Counted from the first letter of the stretch, positions 34,493-43,788 are shown. The stretch: DNA of 64,000 bases from an uncultured Lachnospiraceae bacterium (GCA_902776305.1 CACYPS010000001.1:1-64000); one strand, 5' to 3'. Notes: generated by a model from the sequence alone, not told the origin. Made by a program: numbers and translations.

Positions 34493-34984
34493 TTAACTTT
34501 TCTGTCTTTTCTTCCGAGACTGTTCATAGAGATAGACCTGTTCACGGAACGGGTCTTCTTTTTCGTTCTGGGGTCCGTGCTCAAAATGCGGATCCAGCTT
34601 GTAGCCGGTCGTCGTCGCCTTGGCAACAAAGTTTCCGAGATCATCCGTAATATTTATATCGTAAAAGCATGTGCGTCTGCCTTCTTTGGTGCAGTCCGCC
34701 TCTGCATAGAGCGTATTGCCCCGGCAGGAGCTCATGTACGTGATGGAGCTTTGCAGTGTCACCGTCATCGGTCTGTCATAGTTCGATGCAACAGCAAATG
34801 AAAAATCAACGAGAGTATAGTAAACAGCCCCCATTACTTCGCCGACTGCGTTCCTGTGCCTGTCATCGAGTTTCAGAGAGACCACGGAGTGATTAACGCT
34901 GCAGTCCTCGATCACTATTCCGGTGACATCCGTAGCGTAGCGGTCATTTGCAAATACCTCTCTTGCATGCTCAATAATATCCAT
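34493..34984 (-). CDS. hotdog-fold thioesterase (PaaI-like)
   Basis: A 163-residue single-domain hotdog protein. The segment RNAVGEVMGAVYYTLVDFSF (about 44-63) is the hotdog helix, with Asn and Gly placed as in the PaaI/YdiI group, followed by SSITYMSSCRGNTLYAEADC as the long strands. It would hydrolyse an acyl-CoA. The C-terminal 30 residues are charged and outside the fold. It is divergent from the 2-hydroxyacid dehydrogenase across a palindromic region, so both could answer to one regulator. Confidence 0.82.
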   Translation of the reverse strand: MDIIEHAREVFANDRYATDVTGIVIEDCSVNHSVVSLKLDDRHRNAVGEVMGAVYYTLVDFSFAVASNYDRPMTVTLQSSITYMSSCRGNTLYAEADCTKEGRRTCFYDINITDDLGNFVAKATTTGYKLDPHFEHGPQNEKEDPFREQVYLYEQSRKKRQKS

Positions 34985-35035
34985 TTTTTATCCTTCCTAT
35001 TTTTATCTATTCGGTGTATAATCTGTGTTTATGAT

Positions 35036-35096
35036 GTCTGTCACAGATATTATTGTGTAAAACAGACTTGCATAATAATATCAAATTGTGACAGAC
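35036..35096. promoter_or_regulatory. strong two-part palindrome in the divergent intergenic region
   Basis: GTCTGTCACA (35036-35045) and TGTGACAGAC (35087-35096) pair perfectly, and inside them GATATTATT pairs with AATAATATC. The whole lies between two divergent genes. It may be a paired operator or a hairpin in the dehydrogenase leader; TGTCACA/TGTGACA resembles half-sites of Crp-like or GntR-like regulators. Confidence 0.55.
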
Positions 35097-35128
35097 TTCG
35101 AAAGAGTTTTTTATGCAGGAGGTTTTAA

Positions 35129-36091
35129 ATGAATATTCTGGTAACGATTCCCGTCGATCAAGATGTTACGGCACGTTTTGAAGAGACAGCTCCCGGAGCT
35201 GCATTCCGGTATGTCTCTACGGAGAATGTCACCCGCGAAGACATAATGGGAACAGACATCCTAATCGGTTTCGTCTCGCCGGAGCTCATACAGGCTTCAC
35301 CCAGACTGAAGCTTTTCCAGTTGAATCTGGCAGGTGCGAACACATTTTGTCTGCCCGGAATCCTGCATGAAGATACAATACTCTGCAATTCGACAGGCGC
35401 TTACGGTGTGGCGGTTTCGGAGCATATGCTCGCTTCAATTTTCGCTCTCACCAAGAAGCTGAACCGGTATGAGTGCAATCGAAAGAAACACATCTGGCGC
35501 GATGAAGGAAGCGTAATGGGAATCTTCGGTTCGACGACTCTTGTAATAGGTGCGGGAGATATCGGATCCGAGTTCGGAAAACGAATGGCCGCTCTTGGCA
35601 GCCGCGTGATCGGAATCCGCAGACATAAAGTCGAGCCTGCTTCCTATATGGTGGACTCCGGCACAATGGAGGATATAGACCGTTTTCTGCCTGAAGCTGA
35701 TTTTATAGCATGCAGCCTTCCGGCAACGCCGGAGACCAACAGATTTTTCAACGCGGAGCGCATTGCCCGCATCAAGTCGACCGCAATTATTGCAAATGTA
35801 GGCCGCGGTACTCTCTTTGACCAGCAGGCCCTCGCTGAGGCTCTTATGAACTATAAGATCGGCGGTGCATGTCTTGACGTTACCGATCCGGAACCGCTGC
35901 CAAAAGACAACCCTCTCTGGGATTGTCCGAATCTTATTTTGACGCCGCATGTTTCAGGCTTCTATCATCTGCACTACACGTATGAGAGGATCGTAGATAT
36001 CGCTCTCGAGAATCTGCGCAGATACCAAAACGGTGAGAAACTCATGAATATCGTCGACAGAAAAAGCGGCTACAGAGAGTTTCAGGGCTGA
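35129..36091 (+). CDS. D-isomer specific 2-hydroxyacid dehydrogenase
   Basis: A 320-residue NAD-dependent dehydrogenase. The Rossmann motif VIGAGDIGSEFG is near 139-150. The catalytic triad fits Arg in NVGRG near 232, Glu in DVTDPEPLP near 256 and His in TPHVSG near 278. The N-terminal flavodoxin-like half contains NLAGANTFCLPG and GAYGVAVSEHML for substrate contact. It reduces a 2-oxo acid or oxidises a D-2-hydroxy acid; the exact substrate cannot be told. AGGAGG site; the next gene queH begins 15 bases later. Confidence 0.9.
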   Translation: MNILVTIPVDQDVTARFEETAPGAAFRYVSTENVTREDIMGTDILIGFVSPELIQASPRLKLFQLNLAGANTFCLPGILHEDTILCNSTGAYGVAVSEHMLASIFALTKKLNRYECNRKKHIWRDEGSVMGIFGSTTLVIGAGDIGSEFGKRMAALGSRVIGIRRHKVEPASYMVDSGTMEDIDRFLPEADFIACSLPATPETNRFFNAERIARIKSTAIIANVGRGTLFDQQALAEALMNYKIGGACLDVTDPEPLPKDNPLWDCPNLILTPHVSGFYHLHYTYERIVDIALENLRRYQNGEKLMNIVDRKSGYREFQG

Positions 36092-36106
36092 TTCGATCTA
36101 AAGAAG

Positions 36107-36718
36107 ATGGCAAACAAAGTAAATTATCAAAAAGAACTCGATAAAATAATTACCGCGCACGAAAAAGCCGAAGAAGTACCTTCGGTATTTCTCCACAGCT
36201 GCTGCGCACCCTGCAGCTCCTACTGCCTCGAATATCTGTCACGGTACTTCAATGTCACGGATTTTTATTATAATCCGAATATTACCGATGAGGCGGAGTA
36301 CCGAAAGAGAGAGGAGGAGCTTGCAAAGCTCATCCGAGAGCAGCCGCATTTGCACGAAGTACAATTCGTTCGCGGAAAGTATGAGCCGGATCGGTTTTTC
36401 GGGATTGCCCAAGGACTGGAAGACTGTCCCGAGGGCGGGGAGCGATGTTTCAGATGTTATGAGCTGCGGCTCTGTGAAACGGCCCGGAAGGCTGCTCAGG
36501 GAGGATATGATTATTTTACTACCACACTTACCATAAGTCCGCTGAAAAATGCTCAGAAGCTCAACGAGATAGGCATGAGGCTTGCGGAAACGTACGGTGT
36601 AAAATGGCTCCCTTCGGATTTTAAAAAGAAGAGCGGATATCTCCGATCGATTGAATTGTCGAAAGAATACGGGTTGTATCGTCAGGATTATTGCGGGTGT
36701 GTATATTCAATGCGCTGA
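36107..36718 (+). CDS. queH: epoxyqueuosine reductase QueH
   Basis: A 203-residue QueH, which reduces epoxyqueuosine to queuosine in tRNA, the last step of the pathway. Cys pairs are seen in LHSCCAPCSSYCLEYL near 28, GGERCFRCYELRL near 115 and QDYCGCVYSMR at the C-terminus, fitting a [4Fe-4S] cluster plus a second metal site. TTTLTISPLKNAQ near 145 is another family motif. It is the nonhomologous, cobalamin-independent counterpart of QueG. The pathway partner queA is also in this window at 56338, but far away. It follows the dehydrogenase gene closely. Confidence 0.93.
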   Translation: MANKVNYQKELDKIITAHEKAEEVPSVFLHSCCAPCSSYCLEYLSRYFNVTDFYYNPNITDEAEYRKREEELAKLIREQPHLHEVQFVRGKYEPDRFFGIAQGLEDCPEGGERCFRCYELRLCETARKAAQGGYDYFTTTLTISPLKNAQKLNEIGMRLAETYGVKWLPSDFKKKSGYLRSIELSKEYGLYRQDYCGCVYSMR

Positions 36719-36738
36719 CCCGCATTTTCTATGTATTT

Positions 36739-36768
36739 TTGTTAAAGATTACGAATATCGGATATATT
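36739..36768 (+). promoter_or_regulatory. possible promoter for argH
   Basis: TTGTTA and TATATT with an 18-base spacer, about 195 bases before argH. A tenfold match GATGCAATAT occurs twice (36866, 36897) in the leader. Weak evidence. Confidence 0.35.
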
Positions 36769-36963
36769 TGTGCGAAATTATTGGAACCGGTTATAGGATT
36801 CACGGGTTCACTTTAATAGTCGTTTGTGCTAAACTTGTAGCGTTGTGTTCATTTTGAGTGCCAAATGATGCAATATGCTAAATCGGCGCAAAGCGGATGC
36901 AATATCTTCAGACGAAAACGCATAAAGACCGAGTTTTCATTTTCAGTAAAGAGGGGAATTCAT

Positions 36964-38346
36964 ATGGCTCAGTTATGGGGCGGACGCTTCACCAAAGAGA
37001 CCGATCAGCTGGTATACAATTTTAACCAGTCCATCGGATTTGATCAGAAGTTTTTCAGACAGGACGTTCGGGGCTCGCGTGCTCACGTTCGCATGCTCGA
37101 AAGGCAGGGAATCCTTACGAAAGAGGAGCGCGACTCGATCCTTGCCGGTCTCGATTCCATCGAGCGGGATGTCGAAGAAGGACGACTTGAAATCTCGAAT
37201 ACATATGAGGACATTCACTCATTTGTCGAGGCTGTGCTTACCGAGAGAATCGGCGATGCCGGAAAGAAACTTCATACCGGCAGGAGCCGCAACGATCAGG
37301 TGGCTCTCGATATGAGACTGTTCATACGGGACGAGATAGATGAGACGAAAGATCTTCTGGTCGAACTTCTGAGGACGGTCCATGAAATTATGAAGGCCAA
37401 CGTCCATACATATATGCCCGGATTCACCCATCTTCAGAAAGCGCAGCCGGTCACTCTGGCTCACCACATGGGAGCCTATTTCGAGATGTTCAGACGCGAT
37501 ACGGAGAGAATCATGTCCATCCGCAGCCGCATGAACGAATGCCCGCTCGGAAGCGGTGCTCTGGCCGGAACGACCTATCCGCTGGACCGTGCCTATACGG
37601 CAGAGCTTCTCGGATTTGACAGACCCTGCGCCAATTCCATGGACGGCGTCTCGGATCGAGATTACGTAATCGAGTTCGTAAGCGCGCTCTCTACAATTAT
37701 GATGCATCTCTCAAGACTTTCCGAGGAAATCATCATCTGGAATTCCAACGAATACAGATTTATCGAGCTGGATGATACTTATGCTACAGGAAGCAGTATC
37801 ATGCCGCAGAAAAAGAATCCGGATATTGCGGAGCTGATTCGCGGAAAAACAGGTCGTGTCTACGGAGCGCTCACAACTATGCTCACTGTCATGAAAGGAA
37901 TCCCGCTTGCATATGATAAGGATATGCAGGAAGATAAGGAGATGACATTTGACGCAATCGACACGACGAAGGGCTGCATCCATCTGATGTCAGGGATGCT
38001 TGCTACAGCTTCTTTTAACGACGGCAGGATGGCGGACTCCGCCCGCGGCGGTTATACTAACGCCACCGATGCAGCGGATTATCTGGTCAAAAAGGGTGTG
38101 CCTTTCCGTGATGCGCACAGCATTATAGGAAGATTGGTCCTCACCTGTATCGAGAGAGATATCGCTATGGATGATCTTCCTCTTGAAGACTGGAAGAAAG
38201 AATGCGAAGTCTTTGATCAGGATATTTATGATGCGATTTCGCTTAAGACCTGCGTTGAGCAGAGAAAAACGACCGGTGCACCCGGCGACATGAATCAGGA
38301 ACTTGCCGTATGCGAGAGCTTTCTCGCGCAAATCGGTCAGGTATAA
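36964..38346 (+). CDS. argH: argininosuccinate lyase
   Basis: A 460-residue enzyme that splits argininosuccinate into arginine and fumarate. The superfamily signature GSSIMPQKKNP is at residues 276-286, with Ser in the mobile loop; TGRSRNDQVALDMRL near 108 and FTHLQKAQP near 156 with its His are also present. The start at 36964 matches the usual MAQLWGGRF N-terminus and follows GAGGGG. argG is not adjacent, unusual for arginine genes. asd follows 17 bases downstream and may be co-transcribed. Confidence 0.96.
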   Translation: MAQLWGGRFTKETDQLVYNFNQSIGFDQKFFRQDVRGSRAHVRMLERQGILTKEERDSILAGLDSIERDVEEGRLEISNTYEDIHSFVEAVLTERIGDAGKKLHTGRSRNDQVALDMRLFIRDEIDETKDLLVELLRTVHEIMKANVHTYMPGFTHLQKAQPVTLAHHMGAYFEMFRRDTERIMSIRSRMNECPLGSGALAGTTYPLDRAYTAELLGFDRPCANSMDGVSDRDYVIEFVSALSTIMMHLSRLSEEIIIWNSNEYRFIELDDTYATGSSIMPQKKNPDIAELIRGKTGRVYGALTTMLTVMKGIPLAYDKDMQEDKEMTFDAIDTTKGCIHLMSGMLATASFNDGRMADSARGGYTNATDAADYLVKKGVPFRDAHSIIGRLVLTCIERDIAMDDLPLEDWKKECEVFDQDIYDAISLKTCVEQRKTTGAPGDMNQELAVCESFLAQIGQV

Positions 38347-38363
38347 ATGGAGGATAATGTGAT

Positions 38364-39449
38364 ATGAGTGAAAAACTGCGTGTTGGTATTCTTGGCGCGA
38401 CAGGTATGGTTGGACAGCGTTTTGTAACGCTTCTGTACAATCATCCCTGGTACGAAATCAAAGTGCTTGCAGCAAGTGCAAGAAGTGCAGGCAAGACTTA
38501 TGAGGAAGCTGTCGGCAGCAAGTGGAAGATGGATACACCTATGCCGGAAGGCGTAAAGAACATTGTTGTCAGGAATATCCAGGAGGTTGAGGAAATAGCG
38601 GATATGGTCGATTTCGTTTTCTCGGCTGTGAATATGCCGAAAGACGAGATTCGTGCAATCGAGGAGACATACGCAAAGGCTGAGGTACCGGTCGTCTCCA
38701 ATAACAGTGCGCATCGCTGGACACCGGATGTCCCGATGGTCATTCCGGAAATCAATCCGCAGCACTATGCAATAATCAAATCACAGAGAGAAAGACTCGG
38801 AACAAAACGCGGCTTCATCGCAGTCAAGCCGAATTGCTCCATCCAGAGCTATATTCCGTGTCTGGCAGCCTGGAAAGAATTCGAACCGACCAAGGTCGTT
38901 GTCAGCACATATCAGGCAATTTCCGGTGCGGGAAAGACATTTAAGGACTGGCCGGAAATGGTCGGAAATGTAATTCCGTATATCGGCGGCGAAGAGGAAA
39001 AGTCAGAGCAGGAACCGCTCAAAGTTCTCGGACATATTGAGAACGGTCAGATCGTGAAAGCCGAGAGCCCGATCATTTCCGCTCAGTGTATCCGCGTTCC
39101 GGTCCTTAACGGACATACAGCTACTGTTTCCGTAAGTTTTGCTAAAAAGCCCACGAAAGAGCAGCTGATCGACCGCCTGGTCAATTTCTCAGGCAAGCCG
39201 CAGGAACTCTGCCTTCCGCATGCTCCTAAGCAGTTCGTACAGTACTGCGAGGAAGATAATCGCCCGCAGGTAACGCAGGATGTTGACTTTGAGGGCGGTA
39301 TGGGTGTTTCGATCGGAAGACTTCGCGAAGATACGATCTTCGATTTCAAGTTCGTAGGTCTCTCCCACAATACGCTTCGCGGCGCCGCCGGCGGTGCTGT
39401 GGAATCCGCAGAAATGCTTACTGCACTGGGTTATATCGAGGCAAAATAA
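38364..39449 (+). CDS. asd: aspartate-semialdehyde dehydrogenase
   Basis: A 361-residue enzyme converting aspartyl phosphate to aspartate semialdehyde for lysine, threonine and methionine synthesis. GILGATGMVGQR (residues 8-19) binds NADP, and PNCS places the catalytic Cys at 158. ISGAGKTF and RVPVLNGHTATVSV mark the dimerisation half. Length and motifs place it in the archaeal/fungal-type branch, not the E. coli type. It shares a transcript with argH, most likely, and precedes topB after a hairpin. Confidence 0.94.
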   Translation: MSEKLRVGILGATGMVGQRFVTLLYNHPWYEIKVLAASARSAGKTYEEAVGSKWKMDTPMPEGVKNIVVRNIQEVEEIADMVDFVFSAVNMPKDEIRAIEETYAKAEVPVVSNNSAHRWTPDVPMVIPEINPQHYAIIKSQRERLGTKRGFIAVKPNCSIQSYIPCLAAWKEFEPTKVVVSTYQAISGAGKTFKDWPEMVGNVIPYIGGEEEKSEQEPLKVLGHIENGQIVKAESPIISAQCIRVPVLNGHTATVSVSFAKKPTKEQLIDRLVNFSGKPQELCLPHAPKQFVQYCEEDNRPQVTQDVDFEGGMGVSIGRLREDTIFDFKFVGLSHNTLRGAAGGAVESAEMLTALGYIEAK

Positions 39450-39501
39450 GATAATATATCTTGACGAATCGGTTTCAAGGGAATACTATAATAACATGTC
39501 A

Positions 39502-39532
39502 GAGCAGGCAGGAGCGAGTCTTCTGCCTGCTC
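39502..39532 (+). other. hairpin in the topB leader
   Basis: A perfect 10-bp stem GAGCAGGCAG/CTGCCTGCTC ends ten bases before the AAGGAGG of topB. It lacks a T-run. It may limit read-through from asd or modulate topB initiation. Confidence 0.6.
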
Positions 39533-39556
39533 ATTAGGTTTAAGGAGGAAAAATCC

Positions 39557-41650
39557 ATCAAAGATTTATTTATTGCTGAAAAGCCCTCAGTCGCGCAGGA
39601 ATTTGCCAGAGCTCTGAAGGTGAGCGGACCGAGACGTGATGGGTATGTTGAATCCGAGGATACCGTTGTAACATGGTGTGTCGGTCATCTGGTGACGATG
39701 AGTTATCCCGAAAAATATGATCCGAAATATAAAAAGTGGAGCCTTGACACGCTTCCCTTTATACCGGATGAGTTCCTGTATGAGATTATTCCGTCTGTCA
39801 GCAAGCAGTTCGGTATCGTCAGAAATCTTCTGAACCGCGATGATGTCGGGCGGATCTTTGTCTGTACCGACTCGGGACGAGAGGGAGAGTACATTTACCG
39901 ACTCGTTGAAATGATGTCAGGTCCCGCTGTTAAGAGTAAGGATCGCCGCCGCGTGTGGATCGATTCATTCACGGATGAGGAGATCGCGAGGGGAATTCGT
40001 GACGCGAAGCCGCTGTCAGACTACGATCATCTCAGTGATTCCGCGTATCTGCGCGCGAAAGAAGACTATCTGATGGGCATCAACTTTTCCAGGATACTGA
40101 CGCTCAAGTACGGAAACGGAATCACGAATTATCTGGGCGGCAAGTGGTCCGCAGTCTCTGTCGGCCGTGTCATGACCTGCGTACTCGGGATGGTCGTGAG
40201 AAGGGAGCGGGAGATCAGGGCATTTGTTAAAACACCTTTCTACAGAGTCGTCGGAACCTTCGACGGAATCGAGGCGGAGTGGAGAGCCGTGTCGGGAAGT
40301 GCTTACTATATAGGCTCTCCGGAACCTTCAAAAGAGCCTTCCGGGAAGAAAGAAAATGATGACGAAGCCGCTCGTGAAGCGGAGGCAGCCTTACATCTGT
40401 CCCCTCTGCTCTATAAGGAGAACGGCTTCAAGAGAAAAGAGGACGCTGAAGACCTGATCAACGCACTGAAGCAGGTCGATCCCTATGAAGGTTACGTGAA
40501 GCAGATCAGCCGAAGGAAGGAAAAGAAAAATCCGCCAATGCTTTATAATCTGGCGGAGCTTCAGAACGACTGCTCGAAAAAATTCAAGATATCCCCGGAT
40601 CAGACACTTCAGATTGCGCAGGAACTGTATGAAAAGAAACTCACAACGTACCCGAGAACGGATGCACGTGTGCTTTCCAGCGCTGTCGCCAAGGTCATTG
40701 ACAGGAACCTGAAGGGAATCGCTAAAATCGACGACGGCGAGGAGGGGGGTGTATCGGGATTTGCAAAAGAGATATTGTTCGATAACAAATGGCAGAACAT
40801 CGGCAACACCCGATACACCAATGACAAGGCAATTACAGACCATTACGCAATCATTCCTACAGGAAGCGGTCTTCAGAATCTGAAAAGTCTTTCACAGACA
40901 GCAAAAAAAGTGTATGATACAATAGTTCGGAGATTTCTTGCGATATTTTATCCGCCTGCTGTCTACGACAAGACCTCCATCACAATCACGCTCGGTGACG
41001 AAAGCTTTTTTGCAACTTCCAGAGTGCTTGTGGATGAAGGCTGGCTGAAAGTCACGGGCGGCGAGAAATCGCAGAAAGGAATTGATGTCTCAAAACTGAA
41101 GAAGGGCGATCGCCTTAACGTGAATGATCTCTGTGTAAAAGAAGGAGAGACGTCGCCGCCAAAAAGATATACTTCGGGTTCCATCATTCTTGCCATGGAA
41201 AATGCAGGACAGCTTATCGAGGACGAAAATCTTCGGGAGATGATCAAAGGATCGGGGATCGGAACATCGGCTACCAGGGCGGAGATACTCAAAAAGCTTT
41301 TCACGATCAAATATCTTAACCTGAATAAAAAGACACAGATCATTACGCCTGAACTTCTCGGAGAGATGGTGTACGACACGGTAAATGCATCGATACGTGC
41401 CCTCCTTAACCCTGAGCTTACAGCAAGCTGGGAGAAAGGTCTCACAGGTGTCGCGGAGGGAACAATAACTACGGACGAGTACATGGATAAGCTTCGTGGT
41501 TTTATTGAGAGAAGGTGCGCAGCTGTTATGAGCCTGAACAATCAGTGGCAGCTCAGACAGTGCTATGATGCGGCAGCTGCTTACTATAAGAATGCGGGCA
41601 GAGGCGGCAGACGAACGGCTTCAAAGAAGGCATCAAAAAACGAAAAATGA
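39557..41650 (+). CDS. topB: DNA topoisomerase III, apparent non-AUG (ATC) start
   Basis: A type IA topoisomerase of about 697 residues. TOPRIM motifs LFIAEKPSVA at the N-terminus and TDSGREGEYIYR near 108, the catalytic Tyr365 in TTYPRTDARVLS, and GIGTSATRAEIL near 565 are all present. A basic tail (GRGGRRTASKKASKNEK) ends the protein. Homologues start MKDLFIAEKP; here the matching codon is ATC at 39557, eight bases after AAGGAGG, with no ATG, GTG or TTG at that place. The nearest in-frame ordinary start is a TTG at 39461, which would add an unrelated 32 residues running through a hairpin. So either ATC is used or the base call is wrong. Confidence 0.9.
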   Translation: MKDLFIAEKPSVAQEFARALKVSGPRRDGYVESEDTVVTWCVGHLVTMSYPEKYDPKYKKWSLDTLPFIPDEFLYEIIPSVSKQFGIVRNLLNRDDVGRIFVCTDSGREGEYIYRLVEMMSGPAVKSKDRRRVWIDSFTDEEIARGIRDAKPLSDYDHLSDSAYLRAKEDYLMGINFSRILTLKYGNGITNYLGGKWSAVSVGRVMTCVLGMVVRREREIRAFVKTPFYRVVGTFDGIEAEWRAVSGSAYYIGSPEPSKEPSGKKENDDEAAREAEAALHLSPLLYKENGFKRKEDAEDLINALKQVDPYEGYVKQISRRKEKKNPPMLYNLAELQNDCSKKFKISPDQTLQIAQELYEKKLTTYPRTDARVLSSAVAKVIDRNLKGIAKIDDGEEGGVSGFAKEILFDNKWQNIGNTRYTNDKAITDHYAIIPTGSGLQNLKSLSQTAKKVYDTIVRRFLAIFYPPAVYDKTSITITLGDESFFATSRVLVDEGWLKVTGGEKSQKGIDVSKLKKGDRLNVNDLCVKEGETSPPKRYTSGSIILAMENAGQLIEDENLREMIKGSGIGTSATRAEILKKLFTIKYLNLNKKTQIITPELLGEMVYDTVNASIRALLNPELTASWEKGLTGVAEGTITTDEYMDKLRGFIERRCAAVMSLNNQWQLRQCYDAAAAYYKNAGRGGRRTASKKASKNEK

Positions 41651-41663
41651 GAGGAGATTTATT

Positions 41664-42338
41664 ATGGCACAGGAAGAACAGGTAAAAATCGTAGATTTAT
41701 TCACGTTGGACGAGACAATCGCGAAACCGTATCTTGAGCAGTTCACATATCCGTGGGAAGCTCTGGCAGGGATACATGATTACATCCTGGAACTCGGCCC
41801 GACACTGCCGAAGGATCTTTATGACGAGGTGGCTGAAAATGTATGGATCGCAAAATCCGCAAAAGTCTTTGACACGGCTTACATAAACGGACCGTGCATC
41901 ATCGGTGAGCGGACACAGGTTCGCCAGGCTGCCTTCATTCGCGGCGATGCTCTTGTTGGCAACGACTGTGTCGTAGGAAACTCTGCGGAGCTGAAGAATG
42001 TCATTATTTCAAACAACTGCGAAGTTCCGCATTATAATTACTGCGGCGATTCGATCCTCGGATTCCATGCACATATGGGCGCAGGTTCCATCACATCCAA
42101 TATCAAGGCAGACCGCAAGAACATTGTTATCAAGGGAAAAGAGGCTTCCTATGAGACGGGAAGAAGAAAAATCGGAGCTCTTCTCGGTGACTGGACAGAA
42201 ATCGGCTGCAATGCGGTTCTCAATCCGGGCACAGTCGTCGGAAAGAATTCTCAGATCTATCCGACGAGCTGTGTACGCGGTATCGTTCCGTCAAATACGA
42301 TTTATAAGGTAAACGGAGAGCAGGTAGAGAAGCGTTAA
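41664..42338 (+). CDS. left-handed beta-helix protein, GlmU/sugar-1-phosphate nucleotidyltransferase C-terminal-like
   Basis: A 224-residue protein with hexapeptide repeats from about 75 to 205 (NVWIAKSAKVFDTAYINGPC, then VVGNSAELKN, NVVISNN-type turns and IGCNAVLNPGTVVGKN). It resembles the acyltransferase half of GlmU-like enzymes without the nucleotidyltransferase domain. HYNYCGDSILG near 125 is the family's substrate loop, and the His there may be catalytic. Its acceptor is unknown. The start at 41664 follows GAGGAG; it lies 13 bases after topB. Its 3' end overlaps the convergent TraX gene by 48 bases. Confidence 0.85.
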   Translation: MAQEEQVKIVDLFTLDETIAKPYLEQFTYPWEALAGIHDYILELGPTLPKDLYDEVAENVWIAKSAKVFDTAYINGPCIIGERTQVRQAAFIRGDALVGNDCVVGNSAELKNVIISNNCEVPHYNYCGDSILGFHAHMGAGSITSNIKADRKNIVIKGKEASYETGRRKIGALLGDWTEIGCNAVLNPGTVVGKNSQIYPTSCVRGIVPSNTIYKVNGEQVEKR

Positions 42339-43025
42339 GTGACCGGGATAAAAGATATAGTAGAAATACTTCAGCTGCCGGCCGCGCTTGCCGCTGTAAA
42401 ACAGGATCGGTATGAAGGCGAGAATAACACCCGGCAGCTCCCAGGACATGGCACAAAGTCCGAAGACGACCTGAGGTACTCTCCATGCGTGCATTATGTA
42501 GAGGATGAAAATGAGAAGGACACCCTTCCATCCGTAATCTGTGTGGAAGAAGTGCGCTGCATAGAGGAGCACGGCCCCGATCGGAAGCTGGATGTACCAT
42601 CGATCTTTAAAGTAATCCCACGCCCATATGACAAGAAGCCCTATGAACAGCGTGAAATACACGTTATTATAACTGGGATGCCACATCTCATTGTAGATGC
42701 ACAGGTCAAACGGAATCTCAGAGATAATCCCGAATACAAGCAGGCGAAGTGCATACTTCGACCTGCTTTTTGTATGGAAAAAACCTTCAACCAAAAGAAA
42801 GCAGTAGATCGGGAATGCCGTTCGGCCTATTGCACGGAGTACCTTGTAGAAGGTATAAAGATTATACAAATCGGTGCCTTGTATGATCGGGGCGTTCGGC
42901 ATCAGGATCGAATTGAATATCAGGCAGACGGCTGCATGGTCGATCAGCATTGTGATGCATGCTATTATTTTGAGTGCACTTCCGTCGAGCACCCTGAATT
43001 TTTCCGGAAGATTATATCGATACAT
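42291..43025 (-). CDS. TraX family membrane protein
   Basis: A 244-residue TraX-type protein with about seven or eight helices. The N-terminal LDGSALKIIACITMLIDHAA near 14-33 and GRTAFPIYCFLLVEGFFHT near 66-84 are family hallmarks, as is SEIPFDLC. TraX of F plasmid acetylates pilin; chromosomal relatives are membrane acetyltransferases of unclear target. The ATG at 43025 is preferred over a TTG at 43040 because AAAGGA precedes it. No conjugation genes are nearby. It overlaps the beta-helix gene tail to tail. Confidence 0.9.
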   Translation of the reverse strand: MYRYNLPEKFRVLDGSALKIIACITMLIDHAAVCLIFNSILMPNAPIIQGTDLYNLYTFYKVLRAIGRTAFPIYCFLLVEGFFHTKSRSKYALRLLVFGIISEIPFDLCIYNEMWHPSYNNVYFTLFIGLLVIWAWDYFKDRWYIQLPIGAVLLYAAHFFHTDYGWKGVLLIFILYIMHAWRVPQVVFGLCAMSWELPGVILAFIPILFYSGKRGRQLKYFYYIFYPGHLTLLYLLSVYLINRI

Positions 43026-43076
43026 ATTCTGTCCTTTCAATTATGGATAGAGAGAGAAGTTTTATTTTCGTAATTA

Positions 43077-43742
43077 TCAGGGAATTTCGAAGACACGATT
43101 CCTTTCGTAATAAGCCGTTATATACTCCTGAACTTTTTCGTAATTGACTTCTCCGTTATCATAGAGGCAGGCTTCGTGAAGAGCGTAGATCTGTTCTGAT
43201 GTGAGGCCGAGGTCAATTGTAAGGAGGCGGGAAGCTTCATCTACATATTTTCTGACAGCCTCCCTGTCCGATTCCGAGAAGTTCTCGTTATTTTCAAAAT
43301 CGTCTTGCTTGAACAGGATTGTCAATGCAGCCCAGACTCCGGAACTCAGAGTTTGGACCGTGTCATTTCCGTCCGCGAATGCGGAACAGGCATATTCGAC
43401 CATGGTGCCCTGAGTATAGTAATGCAGATAGGATATGTGCGGCCACCGAACGAGTGCGGATGCCCCCTCCTGCATGCTCAGCCTTCCCACTTCACGCTGC
43501 AGTTCAGCGAGATCGCCGGACTCGTACAGGCGATCCAGAGTGGGGTAATACATTTCTTCAAATGCCGCTTCCGCTGCAGATATGTCTTTCTGATGAATGT
43601 GCCTGTACATGAAAAGGCGCGTTGTGAGAATCGACGTACATGCGATGAAAGCGAGGAGCAGAGTAAGAATAATCTGACTCCTGCGGGGATCGGCATTCCA
43701 CAGTTTTTGTAATGTGTTTTTAATGTTTTCGGTTAGGGTCAT
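43077..43742 (-). CDS. single-pass membrane protein with helical extracytoplasmic domain, unknown
   Basis: A 221-residue protein that I do not recognise. One membrane helix spans about 22-43 after a short basic N-terminus. The remaining 175 residues are mostly alpha-helical, acidic and rich in Tyr, without Cys pairs or enzymatic motifs; the fold could be TPR-like. It lies 51 bases upstream of traX in the same direction, so the two may share a message. Confidence 0.7.
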   Translation of the reverse strand: MTLTENIKNTLQKLWNADPRRSQIILTLLLAFIACTSILTTRLFMYRHIHQKDISAAEAAFEEMYYPTLDRLYESGDLAELQREVGRLSMQEGASALVRWPHISYLHYYTQGTMVEYACSAFADGNDTVQTLSSGVWAALTILFKQDDFENNENFSESDREAVRKYVDEASRLLTIDLGLTSEQIYALHEACLYDNGEVNYEKVQEYITAYYERNRVFEIP

Positions 43743-43788
43743 GCTTACCTCTGTTTTTCATATAATTGCTATCCAGTATAACATATTC

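Noticed and set aside
42339-43073. 244-codon plus-strand frame opposite traX
   Set aside because: It is the complement of the clear TraX coding sequence and has a composition typical of antisense frames.
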